NCBI GenBank assembly: GCA_964577295.1
Contig: CAZNYN010000037.1
Coordinates: 1-19,682 of the forward strand
DNA from: CAZNYN01 sp964577295
Lineage (GTDB): Bacteria; Synergistota; Synergistia; Synergistales; Synergistaceae
Direction: 5' to 3'
DNA length: 19,682 nt
Shown: one piece after another, positions 1-6,697 of the stretch
Numbering within the stretch: position 1 is the first letter of the stretch
Layout: each line of letters starts with the position of its first letter
Program-made: the position numbers and the translations under genes
Notes under the pieces: generated by a model
Database searches by the model: none
What the model saw: only the letters and a program-made list of their open reading frames with translations
Told to the model about the DNA's origin: nothing

Positions 1-118
1 ATGCTATGGCTTAATTTGTTTGAAACGCATATAATATAAACGTTAGGAATAAGTTGTGCGGCAATGTTGCTGTGCACAGCAGCTCACTTGAACAATAGGA
101 GAGGCAGAGGTTACTAAT

Positions 119-1114
119 ATGAATGAGACCTATCGGGTGCCGCTTAACGAGCGAACCCCGAATTTTGAAAAGACATGCCACCCGTATCGTTCGGGGCACG
201 AAAGTAATGCCGCTAAAGGCGGCTACGTTGGCAGTGTCCTTTTCTTCAAACAGTTAATCATATTCGCCCTATTGGCGGGATTTATCTTATTTGCCATGGG
301 CTTCTTTTCTCTTTTAGGCTACACAAAAGTTCTCCGACATGAGAATGCCGCACTTTCGTCAAATATCGAACTTATGAGACAATCGATGAGGAGAACTCCC
401 ATCCCGGCTTCTTTGCCTTCAGAAAATACGGGAGGAAAATCCTTCCCTTATCAGAAAAAATATCCGCAGCTCTATGTTTCCGCCCCTCTCACAGAGGAAG
501 TGCGCAAAGAGGGCTCTGTCTACTTTACCTTTGACGACGGGCCGTCGCGCCTTACGGGAAAATATCTGGACGTACTGGCAAAACACAACATAAAGGCAAC
601 ATTCTTTGTCGTAGGAAAATTGATAAACGGCAATGAAGAAACACTCAAGAGGATAGCTCGTGAAGGTCATACGATAGGCATCCACACATACAGCCACGTC
701 TACTCCGGCATATATGCGTCTGTCGATGACTATCTGCGCGACTTTGCCATGACATACGACAAAATATACAAAGTAACTGGGCAGAAACCACAGATATTCA
801 GATTCCCCGGCGGAAGCATAAACGCACACAACAGGAAAATATACAGCCCTCTTGTCGCAGAGATGACGCGCCGCGGATTTAAATTTTACGATTGGAATGT
901 ATCGGCCTCGGACGCCGTGCGCGGAGCTACAAGCCAATCCGTCCACAACAGTATCGTCAACGGAGTGAGCAGAAAAGCTCAGAATATAGTTCTTATGCAC
1001 GACACGTCGCATGTGACACTTAGCGCATTGGAGGGAGTAATCGCCTCGATAAAGTCAAAAGGGCTGGCATTTGAAAGCATATCAGCCTCTGTTGCGCCGA
1101 TAACATTCTATTAA
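119..1114 (+). CDS. Membrane-anchored polysaccharide deacetylase (NodB/CE4 family)
   Basis: The 331-aa product has a hydrophilic N-terminus of about 40 residues, one membrane segment (about 42-66), a linker, and a NodB homology domain from about residue 130. All CE4 motifs are visible: TFDDG (137-141, metal Asp 139/140), HTYSH (189-193, metal His pair), FRFPGGS (227-233), DWN near 260, and LMHD (His294). The family removes N- or O-acetyl groups from peptidoglycan or other surface glycans in a metal-dependent way. With an N-terminal anchor the domain should face the periplasm or cell surface. The ATG follows an AGGAG/AGAGG-rich stretch at 97-110. A TATAAT lies at 30-35 with only a weak -35, so the promoter is unsure. 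The bactofilin gene follows after 36 nt, suggesting a joint role in envelope shaping. The exact glycan substrate cannot be told from the sequence. Confidence 0.93.
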   Translation: MNETYRVPLNERTPNFEKTCHPYRSGHESNAAKGGYVGSVLFFKQLIIFALLAGFILFAMGFFSLLGYTKVLRHENAALSSNIELMRQSMRRTPIPASLPSENTGGKSFPYQKKYPQLYVSAPLTEEVRKEGSVYFTFDDGPSRLTGKYLDVLAKHNIKATFFVVGKLINGNEETLKRIAREGHTIGIHTYSHVYSGIYASVDDYLRDFAMTYDKIYKVTGQKPQIFRFPGGSINAHNRKIYSPLVAEMTRRGFKFYDWNVSASDAVRGATSQSVHNSIVNGVSRKAQNIVLMHDTSHVTLSALEGVIASIKSKGLAFESISASVAPITFY

Positions 1115-1150
1115 TAATGATTTGTAAAATTTAAAAAGGAGTGGATAGAT

Positions 1151-1792
1151 TTGGGTTATAAGGAAAACTTTAAAGTTGCCCTATATGAAGTATTCGGAGT
1201 GGGTGAGAACCCCGGTATTCCGAGGGAGAAAACAGCTCAGAACCCTGCACCGCAGGAAAAACCGAAGCAGAAGGTTCAGCTTGCCGCACCTGCGGAAGAA
1301 CGCTATTCGGCGCCCGTACAGCGTCCTAAGAAGGCAGAATCCGTCTACGATGAGTGCTCGGTTATATCAAAAGATACAACGATCGTAGGTCAGATAGTTT
1401 CAAACGGACACGTACTTATGCTGGGGCGCGTCGAGGGTGACCTTACGGCAAAGGGAAATGTCAGCGTCAGCGGCGTTATCAAGGGCAATATCAAGGGCAG
1501 CAACATAGAGCTTAAGGCTTGTTCCGTGCTCGGAGATGTCTACTCAACGGGAGTAATAGAGATGGACACAGGTACAGAAGTGATAGGCGCACTTGGAGGC
1601 GAGAGCGTGACGGTTGACGGCAGGCTCAAGGGAGACATTACCTCCAATACGGATGTATTCCTCAAAAAGAGCGCTTTTGTCATAGGCAATGTTGCCGCGA
1701 AGAGCGTATCTATCGAAAAAGGCGCAGTTGTCTGCGGACAGATAGACATACAGCACGAGGAAAATGTCTCTGATATGTTCTCTATAGAATAA
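1151..1792 (+). CDS. Bactofilin (polymer-forming cytoskeletal protein, DUF583)
   Basis: The 213-aa product has a Pro/Lys/Gln-rich N-terminal tail to about residue 68. It is followed by a regular beta-helix with repeating G-x-I/V turns, such as ISKDTTIVGQIVSNG, GRVEGDLTAKGNVSVSGVIKG and GRLKGDI, which is the bactofilin core. Bactofilins self-assemble into filaments without nucleotide and scaffold cell-wall enzymes at the membrane. The start is TTG at 1151, with AAGGAG at 1136-1141 nine bases upstream; no better in-frame ATG precedes the conserved core. The gene sits 36 nt after the polysaccharide deacetylase and ends at a strong terminator, so the two form a short operon. Coupling of bactofilins to wall-modifying enzymes is known in other bacteria; that this deacetylase is a client is inference. 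Confidence 0.92.
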   Translation: MGYKENFKVALYEVFGVGENPGIPREKTAQNPAPQEKPKQKVQLAAPAEERYSAPVQRPKKAESVYDECSVISKDTTIVGQIVSNGHVLMLGRVEGDLTAKGNVSVSGVIKGNIKGSNIELKACSVLGDVYSTGVIEMDTGTEVIGALGGESVTVDGRLKGDITSNTDVFLKKSAFVIGNVAAKSVSIEKGAVVCGQIDIQHEENVSDMFSIE

Positions 1793-1817
1793 AAAATTAC
1801 CGCAAAATAAATATCTG

Positions 1818-1843
1818 CCTCCGCGCTGAGCGGAGGTTTTTTT
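1818..1843 (+). terminator. Intrinsic terminator after the bactofilin
   Basis: A 7-bp GC-rich stem (CCTCCGC 1818-1824 with GCGGAGG 1830-1836, 5-nt loop) is followed directly by seven T residues. It lies 26 nt after the bactofilin stop and closes the deacetylase-bactofilin unit. Confidence 0.92.
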
Positions 1844-1844
1844 G

Positions 1845-1929
1845 TATTTTGTGCCATGGTTGTTTGCGGGACATTCCAAAGCCATGTGAAAGTTAAAATC
1901 CGCACAGTGCATCGGCTTGGTTGGTGTAT
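1845..1929. repeat. Degenerate, partly inverted relative of the 247-bp repeat
   Basis: This stretch resembles two separate parts of the downstream 247-bp unit. Its GCGGGACATTCCAAAGCCATGTGA matches the unit around 2043-2066 with small changes, and its end (CGGCTTGGTTGGTGT, 1913-1927) matches the unit's 3' end. In addition, 1891-1915 is the reverse complement of 2121-2145 with 23 of 25 bases matching by my count. It looks like an older, collapsed copy at the array's left edge. No coding potential is seen. Confidence 0.65.
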
Positions 1930-2606
1930 TGTTCTATTGTCCGCCTCCGTGCAGTGCGGCTTTTCGTTCTCACAACGTTCGCTTCTAAGGGTCTAGAGTT
2001 TGTTTTTGCAGTAGTCTTTGGTAATTTATGCCTTAGGTGCTTGCGGGACATTCCACAGCCATGTGAGAACAAAAATCCGCACTGCACGGAGGCTTGATTT
2101 TTTATGCCTTATTGTCCTCGCCGATGCACGGTGAGGATTTTAACTTCTGCAATGTGCTTCGGCTTGGTTGGTGTGCTGTTCTATTGTCCGCCTCCGTGCA
2201 GTGCGGCTTTTCGTTCTCACAACGTTCGCTTNNNNNNNNNNNNNNNNNNNNNNNNNNNNNNNNNNNNNNNNNNNNNNNNNNNNNNNNNNNNNNNNNNNNN
2301 NNNNNNNNNNNNNNNNNNNNNNNNNNNNNNNTGTTCTATTGTCCGCCTCCGTGCAGTGCGGCTTTTCGTTCTCACAACGTTCGCTTCTAAGGGTCTAGAG
2401 TTTGTTTTTGCAGTAGTCTTTGGTAATTTATGCCTTAGGTGCTTGCGGGACATTCCACAGCCATGTGAGAACAAAAATCCGCACTGCACGGAGGCTTGAT
2501 TTTTTATGCCTTATTGTCCTCGCCGATGCACGGTGAGGATTTTAACTTCTGCAATGTGCTTCGGCTTGGTTGGTGTGCTGTTCTATTGTCCGCCTCCGTG
2601 CAGTGC
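1930..2606. repeat. 247-bp tandem repeat array containing long inverted repeats
   Basis: Copies begin at 1930, 2177, 2332 and 2579; both measurable periods are exactly 247 bp (2177-1930 and 2579-2332). The 1930 unit is complete, the 2177 copy runs into the N gap after 55 nt, the 2332 unit is complete, and the 2579 copy stops after about 28 nt. The visible copies look identical except at the left edge. Within each unit a 31-nt arm (1943-1973) pairs with 2063-2093 (29/31 complementary) across an 89-nt spacer. A second hairpin (stem 2116-2123 with 2129-2136, 5-nt loop) lies near the 3' end. The period is not a multiple of 3 and no frame gives a plausible protein, so this is noncoding. No transposase or CRISPR-type spacing is present. 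Together with flanks this fills the gene-free stretch 1844-2632. Confidence 0.9.
2232..2331. other. Assembly gap of 100 N inside the tandem array
   Basis: Exactly 100 N interrupt the copy that starts at 2177, 55 nt into the unit, and sequence resumes at the first base of a new unit (2332). The round length suggests a placeholder for a gap of unknown size, so the true number of repeat units is unknown. If the array is regular the missing length should be 192 bp plus a multiple of 247. Confidence 0.95.
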
Positions 2607-2632
2607 TTAGGCGGTGTTAAAGACAAAGAAAA

Positions 2633-2659
2633 AGAGAGGAGTTTGTCCTCTCTTTTTTT
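2633..2659 (-). terminator. Bidirectional hairpin terminator, end of the aminotransferase gene
   Basis: The stem is AGAGAGGA (2633-2640) with TCCTCTCT (2646-2653) and a 5-nt loop. On the plus strand it is followed by a T run (2653-2659). On the minus strand it is followed by T-rich sequence (TTTTTCTTTG), so it can stop transcription from the minus-strand aminotransferase, whose stop codon is at 2665-2667. It also insulates that gene from the repeat array. Confidence 0.8.
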
Positions 2660-2664
2660 ATCTC

Positions 2665-3867
2665 TTATTTTTGTTCCGCATATTCCTCGGCTAGTTTCTT
2701 AAAAGCAGGCAGAGAGTTTTCTATTTGATCCGTTCTGACGCAGTAGGAAATTCGAACATATCCGGGGCAGCCGAAGCCGTCTCCCGGCACTAAGAGCAGT
2801 TCGTATTTTTTTGCTCTTTCGCAGAAAGCGGGAGCGTTTGCTTCGAGTGCTTTGACGAAGAGGTAAAAAGCTCCGTCAGGTTTGGCGCATTTGTAGCCGT
2901 ATTCCGTTAAAGCTTCGTAGAGTATGTCGCGATTTTTCTTGTAAATCGAAATATCCGCCGTTTTGTCGACGCATTTTGCAGCCACGAGCTGGAAGAGGCT
3001 GGGGGCGCAGACATAGCCCAATGCTCGTCCCGCTCCGCATACGGCGGCGTACATATCTTTCCAGTCTTCCATTTTCGGAGAGACGGCAAGGTATCCGACG
3101 CGTTCGCCGGGAAGAGAGAGGGACTTGCTGTATGAGTAGCATACCAATGTGTTTTTGTAGTAATTCATAAGGTAGGGCACAACGGTATCTTTGTCATAGA
3201 CCAGCTCTCTGTAGGGTTCATCCGAAATCAGGTATATGGGATGTCCGTATTCGTCAGACTTCTCGTCCAGAAGGGCGCAGAGTGATGCGATTGTGGCAAC
3301 GGAATAGACGGTTCCCGACGGGTTGTTGGGGGAGTTTATGATGACTGCTTTTACGGAAGGGTTCAGCGATTTGCGCAAGAGCTCGATGTCTATCTGAAAA
3401 TGTTCCGTATCCGGCGGCAGGACGGTGAGCTTTGCTCCCGCAGCTTCGACAAATACTTTGTACTCGGGGAAGTATGGCGCGAAGGTTATAAATTCGTCGC
3501 CTCCGTCAGGCACGGTGATGGCCTTTGCCGCTATTGTAAGTGCTGCGGCCGCTCCCGATGTCATGTAAATATTTTCGGCAGATACCTTGGCTCCGAAAGT
3601 ATTTCTTATGTGTGCCGCTATGGTCTCTCTCACATCGGCATCGCCTTGAGCCGAGGTGTAGCCGTGGAGCAATACCGGGTTTGCGTTATCCAGAAGCGAT
3701 ATCAGAGCTTCCTTCACGCACGCCGGCGCGGGAACGTTAGGGTTTCCTATGCTGAAGTCGAAGATATTCTCCGTTCCTATTTCCTTTGCCCTCTTCTTGC
3801 CGTATTCAAAAATTTCGCGTATCTCGGAACGCTTATTGCCAAGCCCGAGCATTTTTTCAGAAAGCAT
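2665..3867 (-). CDS. Pyridoxal-phosphate aminotransferase, class I/II
   Basis: The 400-aa cytosolic enzyme transfers amino groups between an amino acid and a 2-oxoacid using PLP. Fold-type I landmarks are in order: the N-terminal FSIGNPNVPAP loop, the TSGAAAA cofactor loop, NSPNNPSGT (PLP/substrate Asn), the ISDEPYREL Asp-Tyr pair, and SYSKSLSLPGER with the Schiff-base lysine at residue 248. Length is normal for aspartate/aromatic-type members; substrate specificity cannot be assigned. The frame is open 11 codons further upstream, but the ATG at 3867 has GGGAGG seven bases before it and is the better start. The gene stands alone on the minus strand, divergent from the NCS2 permease across a 295-bp intergenic region, and ends at the 2633-2659 hairpin. 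Confidence 0.93.
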   Translation of the reverse strand: MLSEKMLGLGNKRSEIREIFEYGKKRAKEIGTENIFDFSIGNPNVPAPACVKEALISLLDNANPVLLHGYTSAQGDADVRETIAAHIRNTFGAKVSAENIYMTSGAAAALTIAAKAITVPDGGDEFITFAPYFPEYKVFVEAAGAKLTVLPPDTEHFQIDIELLRKSLNPSVKAVIINSPNNPSGTVYSVATIASLCALLDEKSDEYGHPIYLISDEPYRELVYDKDTVVPYLMNYYKNTLVCYSYSKSLSLPGERVGYLAVSPKMEDWKDMYAAVCGAGRALGYVCAPSLFQLVAAKCVDKTADISIYKKNRDILYEALTEYGYKCAKPDGAFYLFVKALEANAPAFCERAKKYELLLVPGDGFGCPGYVRISYCVRTDQIENSLPAFKKLAEEYAEQK

Positions 3868-3959
3868 TGCGATTCCTCCCTTGCATACTAAATAAGACAA
3901 AATTTATTACAGCGGACAAGCCGCGAATTTATTCAGAGCTTAACACAGAGAAGATTCTA

Positions 3960-4112
3960 TTACAATTGTAAAATAGGCGGCATTGAAATATATTACGCTG
4001 TTAAACCGAGAAAATCTCAATAAAGACAGAGATGCGTAAATATGTTTCCTGTGAAACGCCAAATGGAGGAATGTACTTTACATACTGACTTTTTACACTT
4101 TAAGCTGTAAAA
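3960..4112. promoter_or_regulatory. Cluster of three TGTA/TACA palindromes in the divergent intergenic region
   Basis: Three dyads lie between the aminotransferase and NCS2 genes. They are TTACAATTGTAA (3960-3971, perfect), ATGTA-3-TACAT (4071-4083), and TTTTACA-8-TGTAAAA (4091-4112, perfect 7-bp arms). The first covers the -35 box of the NCS2 promoter; the other two lie in its leader. The spacing and symmetry fit operator sites for a dimeric repressor, but the last two could equally form RNA hairpins. The 295-bp gap holds no gene, and I see no match to the purine riboswitch core. Confidence 0.45.
3966..3994 (+). promoter_or_regulatory. Predicted sigma-70-type promoter for the NCS2 permease
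   Basis: TTGTAA (3966-3971), a 17-nt spacer, then TATATT (3989-3994). Transcription would begin near 4001, giving a leader of about 160 nt before the ATG at 4163. The -35 box lies inside the TTACAATTGTAA palindrome. Confidence 0.55.
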
Positions 4113-4162
4113 TAAGCCTGACACACCGACTTTTTTGTCAAATAAATTAAGGAGGTCTTTTT

Positions 4163-5464
4163 ATGTCTTGGTTTGAAAAGCAGTTTAAGCTGCGCGAACA
4201 CAACACAGATGTGAAGACAGAAGTACTTGCAGGTATTACAACATTTATGACGATGGCTTATATTATATTCGTCAACCCCGGAATACTCTCCGCAACGGGC
4301 ATGCCCTTCGGCAGCCTCCTTGTTGCCACTTGCTTGGGCGCGGCCCTCGCAACGTTCCTAATGGCGTTTTTGGCAAACTATCCGTTTGCTCTTGCTCCGG
4401 GAATGGGGCTAAACGCCTTCTTCGCCTTCACTGTTGTGCTGGGTATGAAGATAAGCTGGCAGACGGCTCTTGCGGCAGTCTTTATCGAAGGGCTCATATT
4501 CATAGCTCTTACTCTGACAAAGGTCCGCGAAGATGTCGTTAATTCCATACCTACGACTCTTAAGATAGGTATCTCGGCAGGTATAGGGCTCTTCATCACC
4601 TTCATCGGCCTTCAGGGCGCAGGCATCGTAGTGAACAATGATGCCGTACTTGTTGGGCTGAACAGCTTCCGCTCTCATATACCGGCACTGCTCGCTCTTA
4701 TAGGCCTTATGCTCATGGTCGTGCTCGAAGTCAAGAAGGTACGAGGCGGAATCCTCATAGGAATAATCGCTGTCACAATTTTGGGTATACCTTTCGGAAT
4801 TACAAAAATTCCCTCGGGAATAGTTGCAATGCCTCCGTCACTGAGCCCCATATTCTGGAAAATGGACTTCTCAAGCATAATGAACCCCAACTTCTGGGTA
4901 ATAGTGCTCACATTCTTCTTTGTAGACTTCTTTGACACAGTCGGAACACTCGTCGGAGTTTCAAGCAGAGCAGGCATGCTCGACAGCAAAGGACGCCTTC
5001 CCAAAGCAAGCGCCGCACTTATGTCGGACGCAGTCGGAACTGTCGCAGGAGCCGCATTCGGAACATCAACTGTAACTACATTTGTTGAAAGCGCAAGCGG
5101 AGTCGAACAGGGCGGACGCACCGGTCTTACGGCTCTTGTCGTAGCAGTCCTCTTCCTCCTTGCCATGTTCTTCAACCCCATTATCTCAATAGTCCCCTCA
5201 TGCGCCACCGCACCGGCTCTTATCATGGTCGGAGGATTTATGATGATGGGCTTTAAAGATATGAAGTTTGACGACTGGACAGAGTTCTTCCCTGCAATGA
5301 TGTCCTTCTTCATGATGCCCTTCGCTTACAGCATCGCGGCGGGAATCGAGTTCGGAGTAGTCAGCTTTGTCATCCTCAAGGTTCTGACAGGCAAGACAAA
5401 AGATGTTCACTGGATTATGTACGTTCTCTGCGTGCTCTTCATCCTCAACAGAGCTTTCATGTAA
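4163..5464 (+). CDS. NCS2-family purine/xanthine permease (AzgA/PbuG-like)
   Basis: The 433-aa polytopic membrane protein imports nucleobases by cation symport. It aligns along its length with the AzgA/PbuG branch (adenine/guanine/hypoxanthine): NPGILSATGMP near residue 36, the ALAPGMGLNAFFA block near residue 77, FFFVDFFDTVGTLVG near residue 252 (substrate-site acidic residues), and the GTSTVTTFVESASGVEQGGRTG block near residue 300. About 12-14 hydrophobic segments are apparent. The start has AAGGAGG (4149-4155) eight bases upstream. The gene is preceded by a promoter and palindromes, and followed by a strong terminator shared with the convergent YeiH gene. The hydantoinase 1.2 kb away would fit a nucleobase catabolism neighbourhood. 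The exact base transported is not determinable here. Confidence 0.93.
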   Translation: MSWFEKQFKLREHNTDVKTEVLAGITTFMTMAYIIFVNPGILSATGMPFGSLLVATCLGAALATFLMAFLANYPFALAPGMGLNAFFAFTVVLGMKISWQTALAAVFIEGLIFIALTLTKVREDVVNSIPTTLKIGISAGIGLFITFIGLQGAGIVVNNDAVLVGLNSFRSHIPALLALIGLMLMVVLEVKKVRGGILIGIIAVTILGIPFGITKIPSGIVAMPPSLSPIFWKMDFSSIMNPNFWVIVLTFFFVDFFDTVGTLVGVSSRAGMLDSKGRLPKASAALMSDAVGTVAGAAFGTSTVTTFVESASGVEQGGRTGLTALVVAVLFLLAMFFNPIISIVPSCATAPALIMVGGFMMMGFKDMKFDDWTEFFPAMMSFFMMPFAYSIAAGIEFGVVSFVILKVLTGKTKDVHWIMYVLCVLFILNRAFM

Positions 5465-5484
5465 ATAATTTACTTACGGCATAA

Positions 5485-5529
5485 AAAGAGGCGCGAAGGA
5501 GAGATACCTTCGCGCCTCTTTCTCTTTTT
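5485..5529. terminator. Bidirectional intrinsic terminator between NCS2 permease and YeiH gene
   Basis: A perfect 15-bp stem (5485-5499 with 5507-5521, 7-nt loop) is followed by a T-rich tract on the plus strand (TTTCTCTTTTT) and TTTTTAT on the minus strand. It sits between two convergent genes and should serve both. Confidence 0.93.
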
Positions 5530-5552
5530 AACTAAGCCTCGGATGAGCTCAA

Positions 5553-6509
5553 TTACATCATAGGCACTGTGACAATTCCGTTCTTTATGAGAAACGCTGC
5601 CGCAGCCGAAACGACAATCCAGAGAGAAAGAGCCATTATCAGAGGTCTTATTCCAATCTTCTTAAGTCCCTGGCGCGACAGCCCTCCTCCTATCAAAAAG
5701 AGAGTCCCTGTCATCATATGTTTGCCTACGAGAGCTCCCATATTAAACACGCTCTCAAAGTGCGGCAGAGCCATGCGCAGAGCGGCCGCCGCAAGAAATC
5801 CCACCAAGAACCACTGAAACGGTGCTTTTGTCCCCGTCTTGTAAATTTTGCCTCCTATAAATGCGAGAGGCAGTATCCAGAGGGCGCGTGTGAGCTTTAC
5901 TGTAGTTGCTATCGCAAGGGCCTGAGAGCCGAATATAGCGGCTGCTCCGACAACACTGCTTGTATCATGTATCGCAAGAGCCGACCAGAGGCCGAACTCA
6001 CCCTGGGTCATTCCTATGGCGTGTCCGATCGGAGGAAAAATAATAAGCCCCGCACCGTTCAGCAGAAAGACTACTGCCATAGCGACCGCTGTCTCCGTCT
6101 GTCCCGCTCCGATTGAAGGAGACATTGCCGCTATTGCGCTGCCTCCGCATATTGCCGTGCCGGAACTTATCAGAACCGCGAGATTCTTTTCGACGCTCAG
6201 GCTCTTTGCCAAAAGCATTCCGAGGCATACTGTTGCGCTTATGGAAATCATAGTCAGCCAGACTGAGGATAGCCCCACCTTCAGCACGACATCGAGCTGC
6301 ATTCCGAAGCCAAGCATTATGACGGCAGCCTGAAGGAGCTTTTTGGACGCCTTTCCGGTTGATGCGGAGACGGGGTTGCCGACGGTCAGACCGATAAAAG
6401 CACCGAGTGCCAGCCCGACTGCCGGGTTGTCCGTCAGCACGGAGAGAATCAGAGCCGTTATGTACCAGAATTTGATGTCGCTTACGGTTTTTTCAAAGAA
6501 ATTTCCCAT
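5553..6509 (-). CDS. YeiH/UPF0324-family membrane transporter (putative sulfate exporter family)
   Basis: This is a 318-aa integral membrane protein with about nine to ten hydrophobic segments and the family signature GTAICGGSAIAAMSP near residue 120. Other typical blocks are LLQAAVIMLGFGMQLDVVLK, LSALAIHDTSSVVGAA (read from the sequence as WSALAIHDTSSVVG) and FLIGGGLSRQGLKK near the C-terminus. The family (PF03601) is annotated as putative sulfate/anion exporter, but substrates are poorly established. The frame opens 13 codons earlier, but the ATG at 6509 has GGAGG at a good distance and is the preferred start. The gene is divergent from the hydantoinase with overlapping promoters, and convergent with the NCS2 permease. 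Confidence 0.88.
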   Translation of the reverse strand: MGNFFEKTVSDIKFWYITALILSVLTDNPAVGLALGAFIGLTVGNPVSASTGKASKKLLQAAVIMLGFGMQLDVVLKVGLSSVWLTMISISATVCLGMLLAKSLSVEKNLAVLISSGTAICGGSAIAAMSPSIGAGQTETAVAMAVVFLLNGAGLIIFPPIGHAIGMTQGEFGLWSALAIHDTSSVVGAAAIFGSQALAIATTVKLTRALWILPLAFIGGKIYKTGTKAPFQWFLVGFLAAAALRMALPHFESVFNMGALVGKHMMTGTLFLIGGGLSRQGLKKIGIRPLIMALSLWIVVSAAAAFLIKNGIVTVPMM

Positions 6510-6575
6510 ATTATTATGCCTCCGACTTGCGCCATCTCCGATTGTCAAAGCAGGATGGGCTGTGTATGTTTCGAA

Positions 6576-6604
6576 TTGATTCTATCCCTGCCGAATGGTA
6601 AAAT
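6576..6604 (+). promoter_or_regulatory. Predicted promoter for the hydantoinase gene
   Basis: TTGATT (6576-6581), a 17-nt spacer, then TAAAAT (6599-6604). Transcription would begin near 6611, about 87 nt before the hydantoinase ATG. The -10 box overlaps the left arm of the inner inverted repeat. Confidence 0.45.
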
Positions 6605-6608
6605 CCAA
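6579..6608 (-). promoter_or_regulatory. Predicted promoter for the YeiH-family gene
   Basis: On the minus strand TTGGAT (plus 6603-6608), an 18-nt spacer, then TAGAAT (plus 6579-6584). It overlaps the oppositely directed hydantoinase promoter almost completely, so the two may compete for polymerase. Confidence 0.4.
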
Positions 6609-6656
6609 TCATATAATTTTATCATACCTATAAATTTTACTTATTAGCTCGGCAGG
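6587..6656. repeat. Nested inverted repeat between divergent YeiH and hydantoinase genes
   Basis: Outer arms CCTGCCGA (6587-6594) and TCGGCAGG (6649-6656) are perfect 8-bp complements. Inner arms GTAAAAT (6598-6604) and ATTTTAC (6634-6640) are perfect 7-bp complements. The element covers both predicted promoters and could be a pair of operators or a cruciform; the right outer arm is followed by a T run on the plus strand. Confidence 0.55.
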
Positions 6657-6697
6657 TTTTTATAACATATATAAAAGTATGGATTGGGGCGAAAAAT

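Noticed and set aside
1845..2606. CRISPR array or insertion sequence
   Set aside because: Units are 247 bp and identical, with no short repeat/variable spacer pattern, no cas genes and no transposase frame. Target-site duplications cannot be identified.
2094..2702. Several open frames of 60-130 codons within the tandem array, on both strands
   Set aside because: The 247-bp period is not a multiple of 3, the frames shift between copies, none has a good ribosome binding site, and several run through the N gap. They are by-products of the repeat.
3868..3900. Longer aminotransferase start at 3900
   Set aside because: The extra 11 residues lack conservation features, and the GGGAGG ribosome binding site lies inside them, just before the ATG at 3867.
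4001..4150. Purine or xanthine riboswitch in the NCS2 leader
   Set aside because: The leader has small hairpins, but I could not find the conserved purine-aptamer core or a convincing terminator/antiterminator pair. A covariance-model search would settle it.
4675..5313. 212-codon minus-strand open frame opposite the NCS2 permease
   Set aside because: Antisense shadow of a gene with full family motifs; its composition is rich in Thr/Pro/Ala typical of such shadows.
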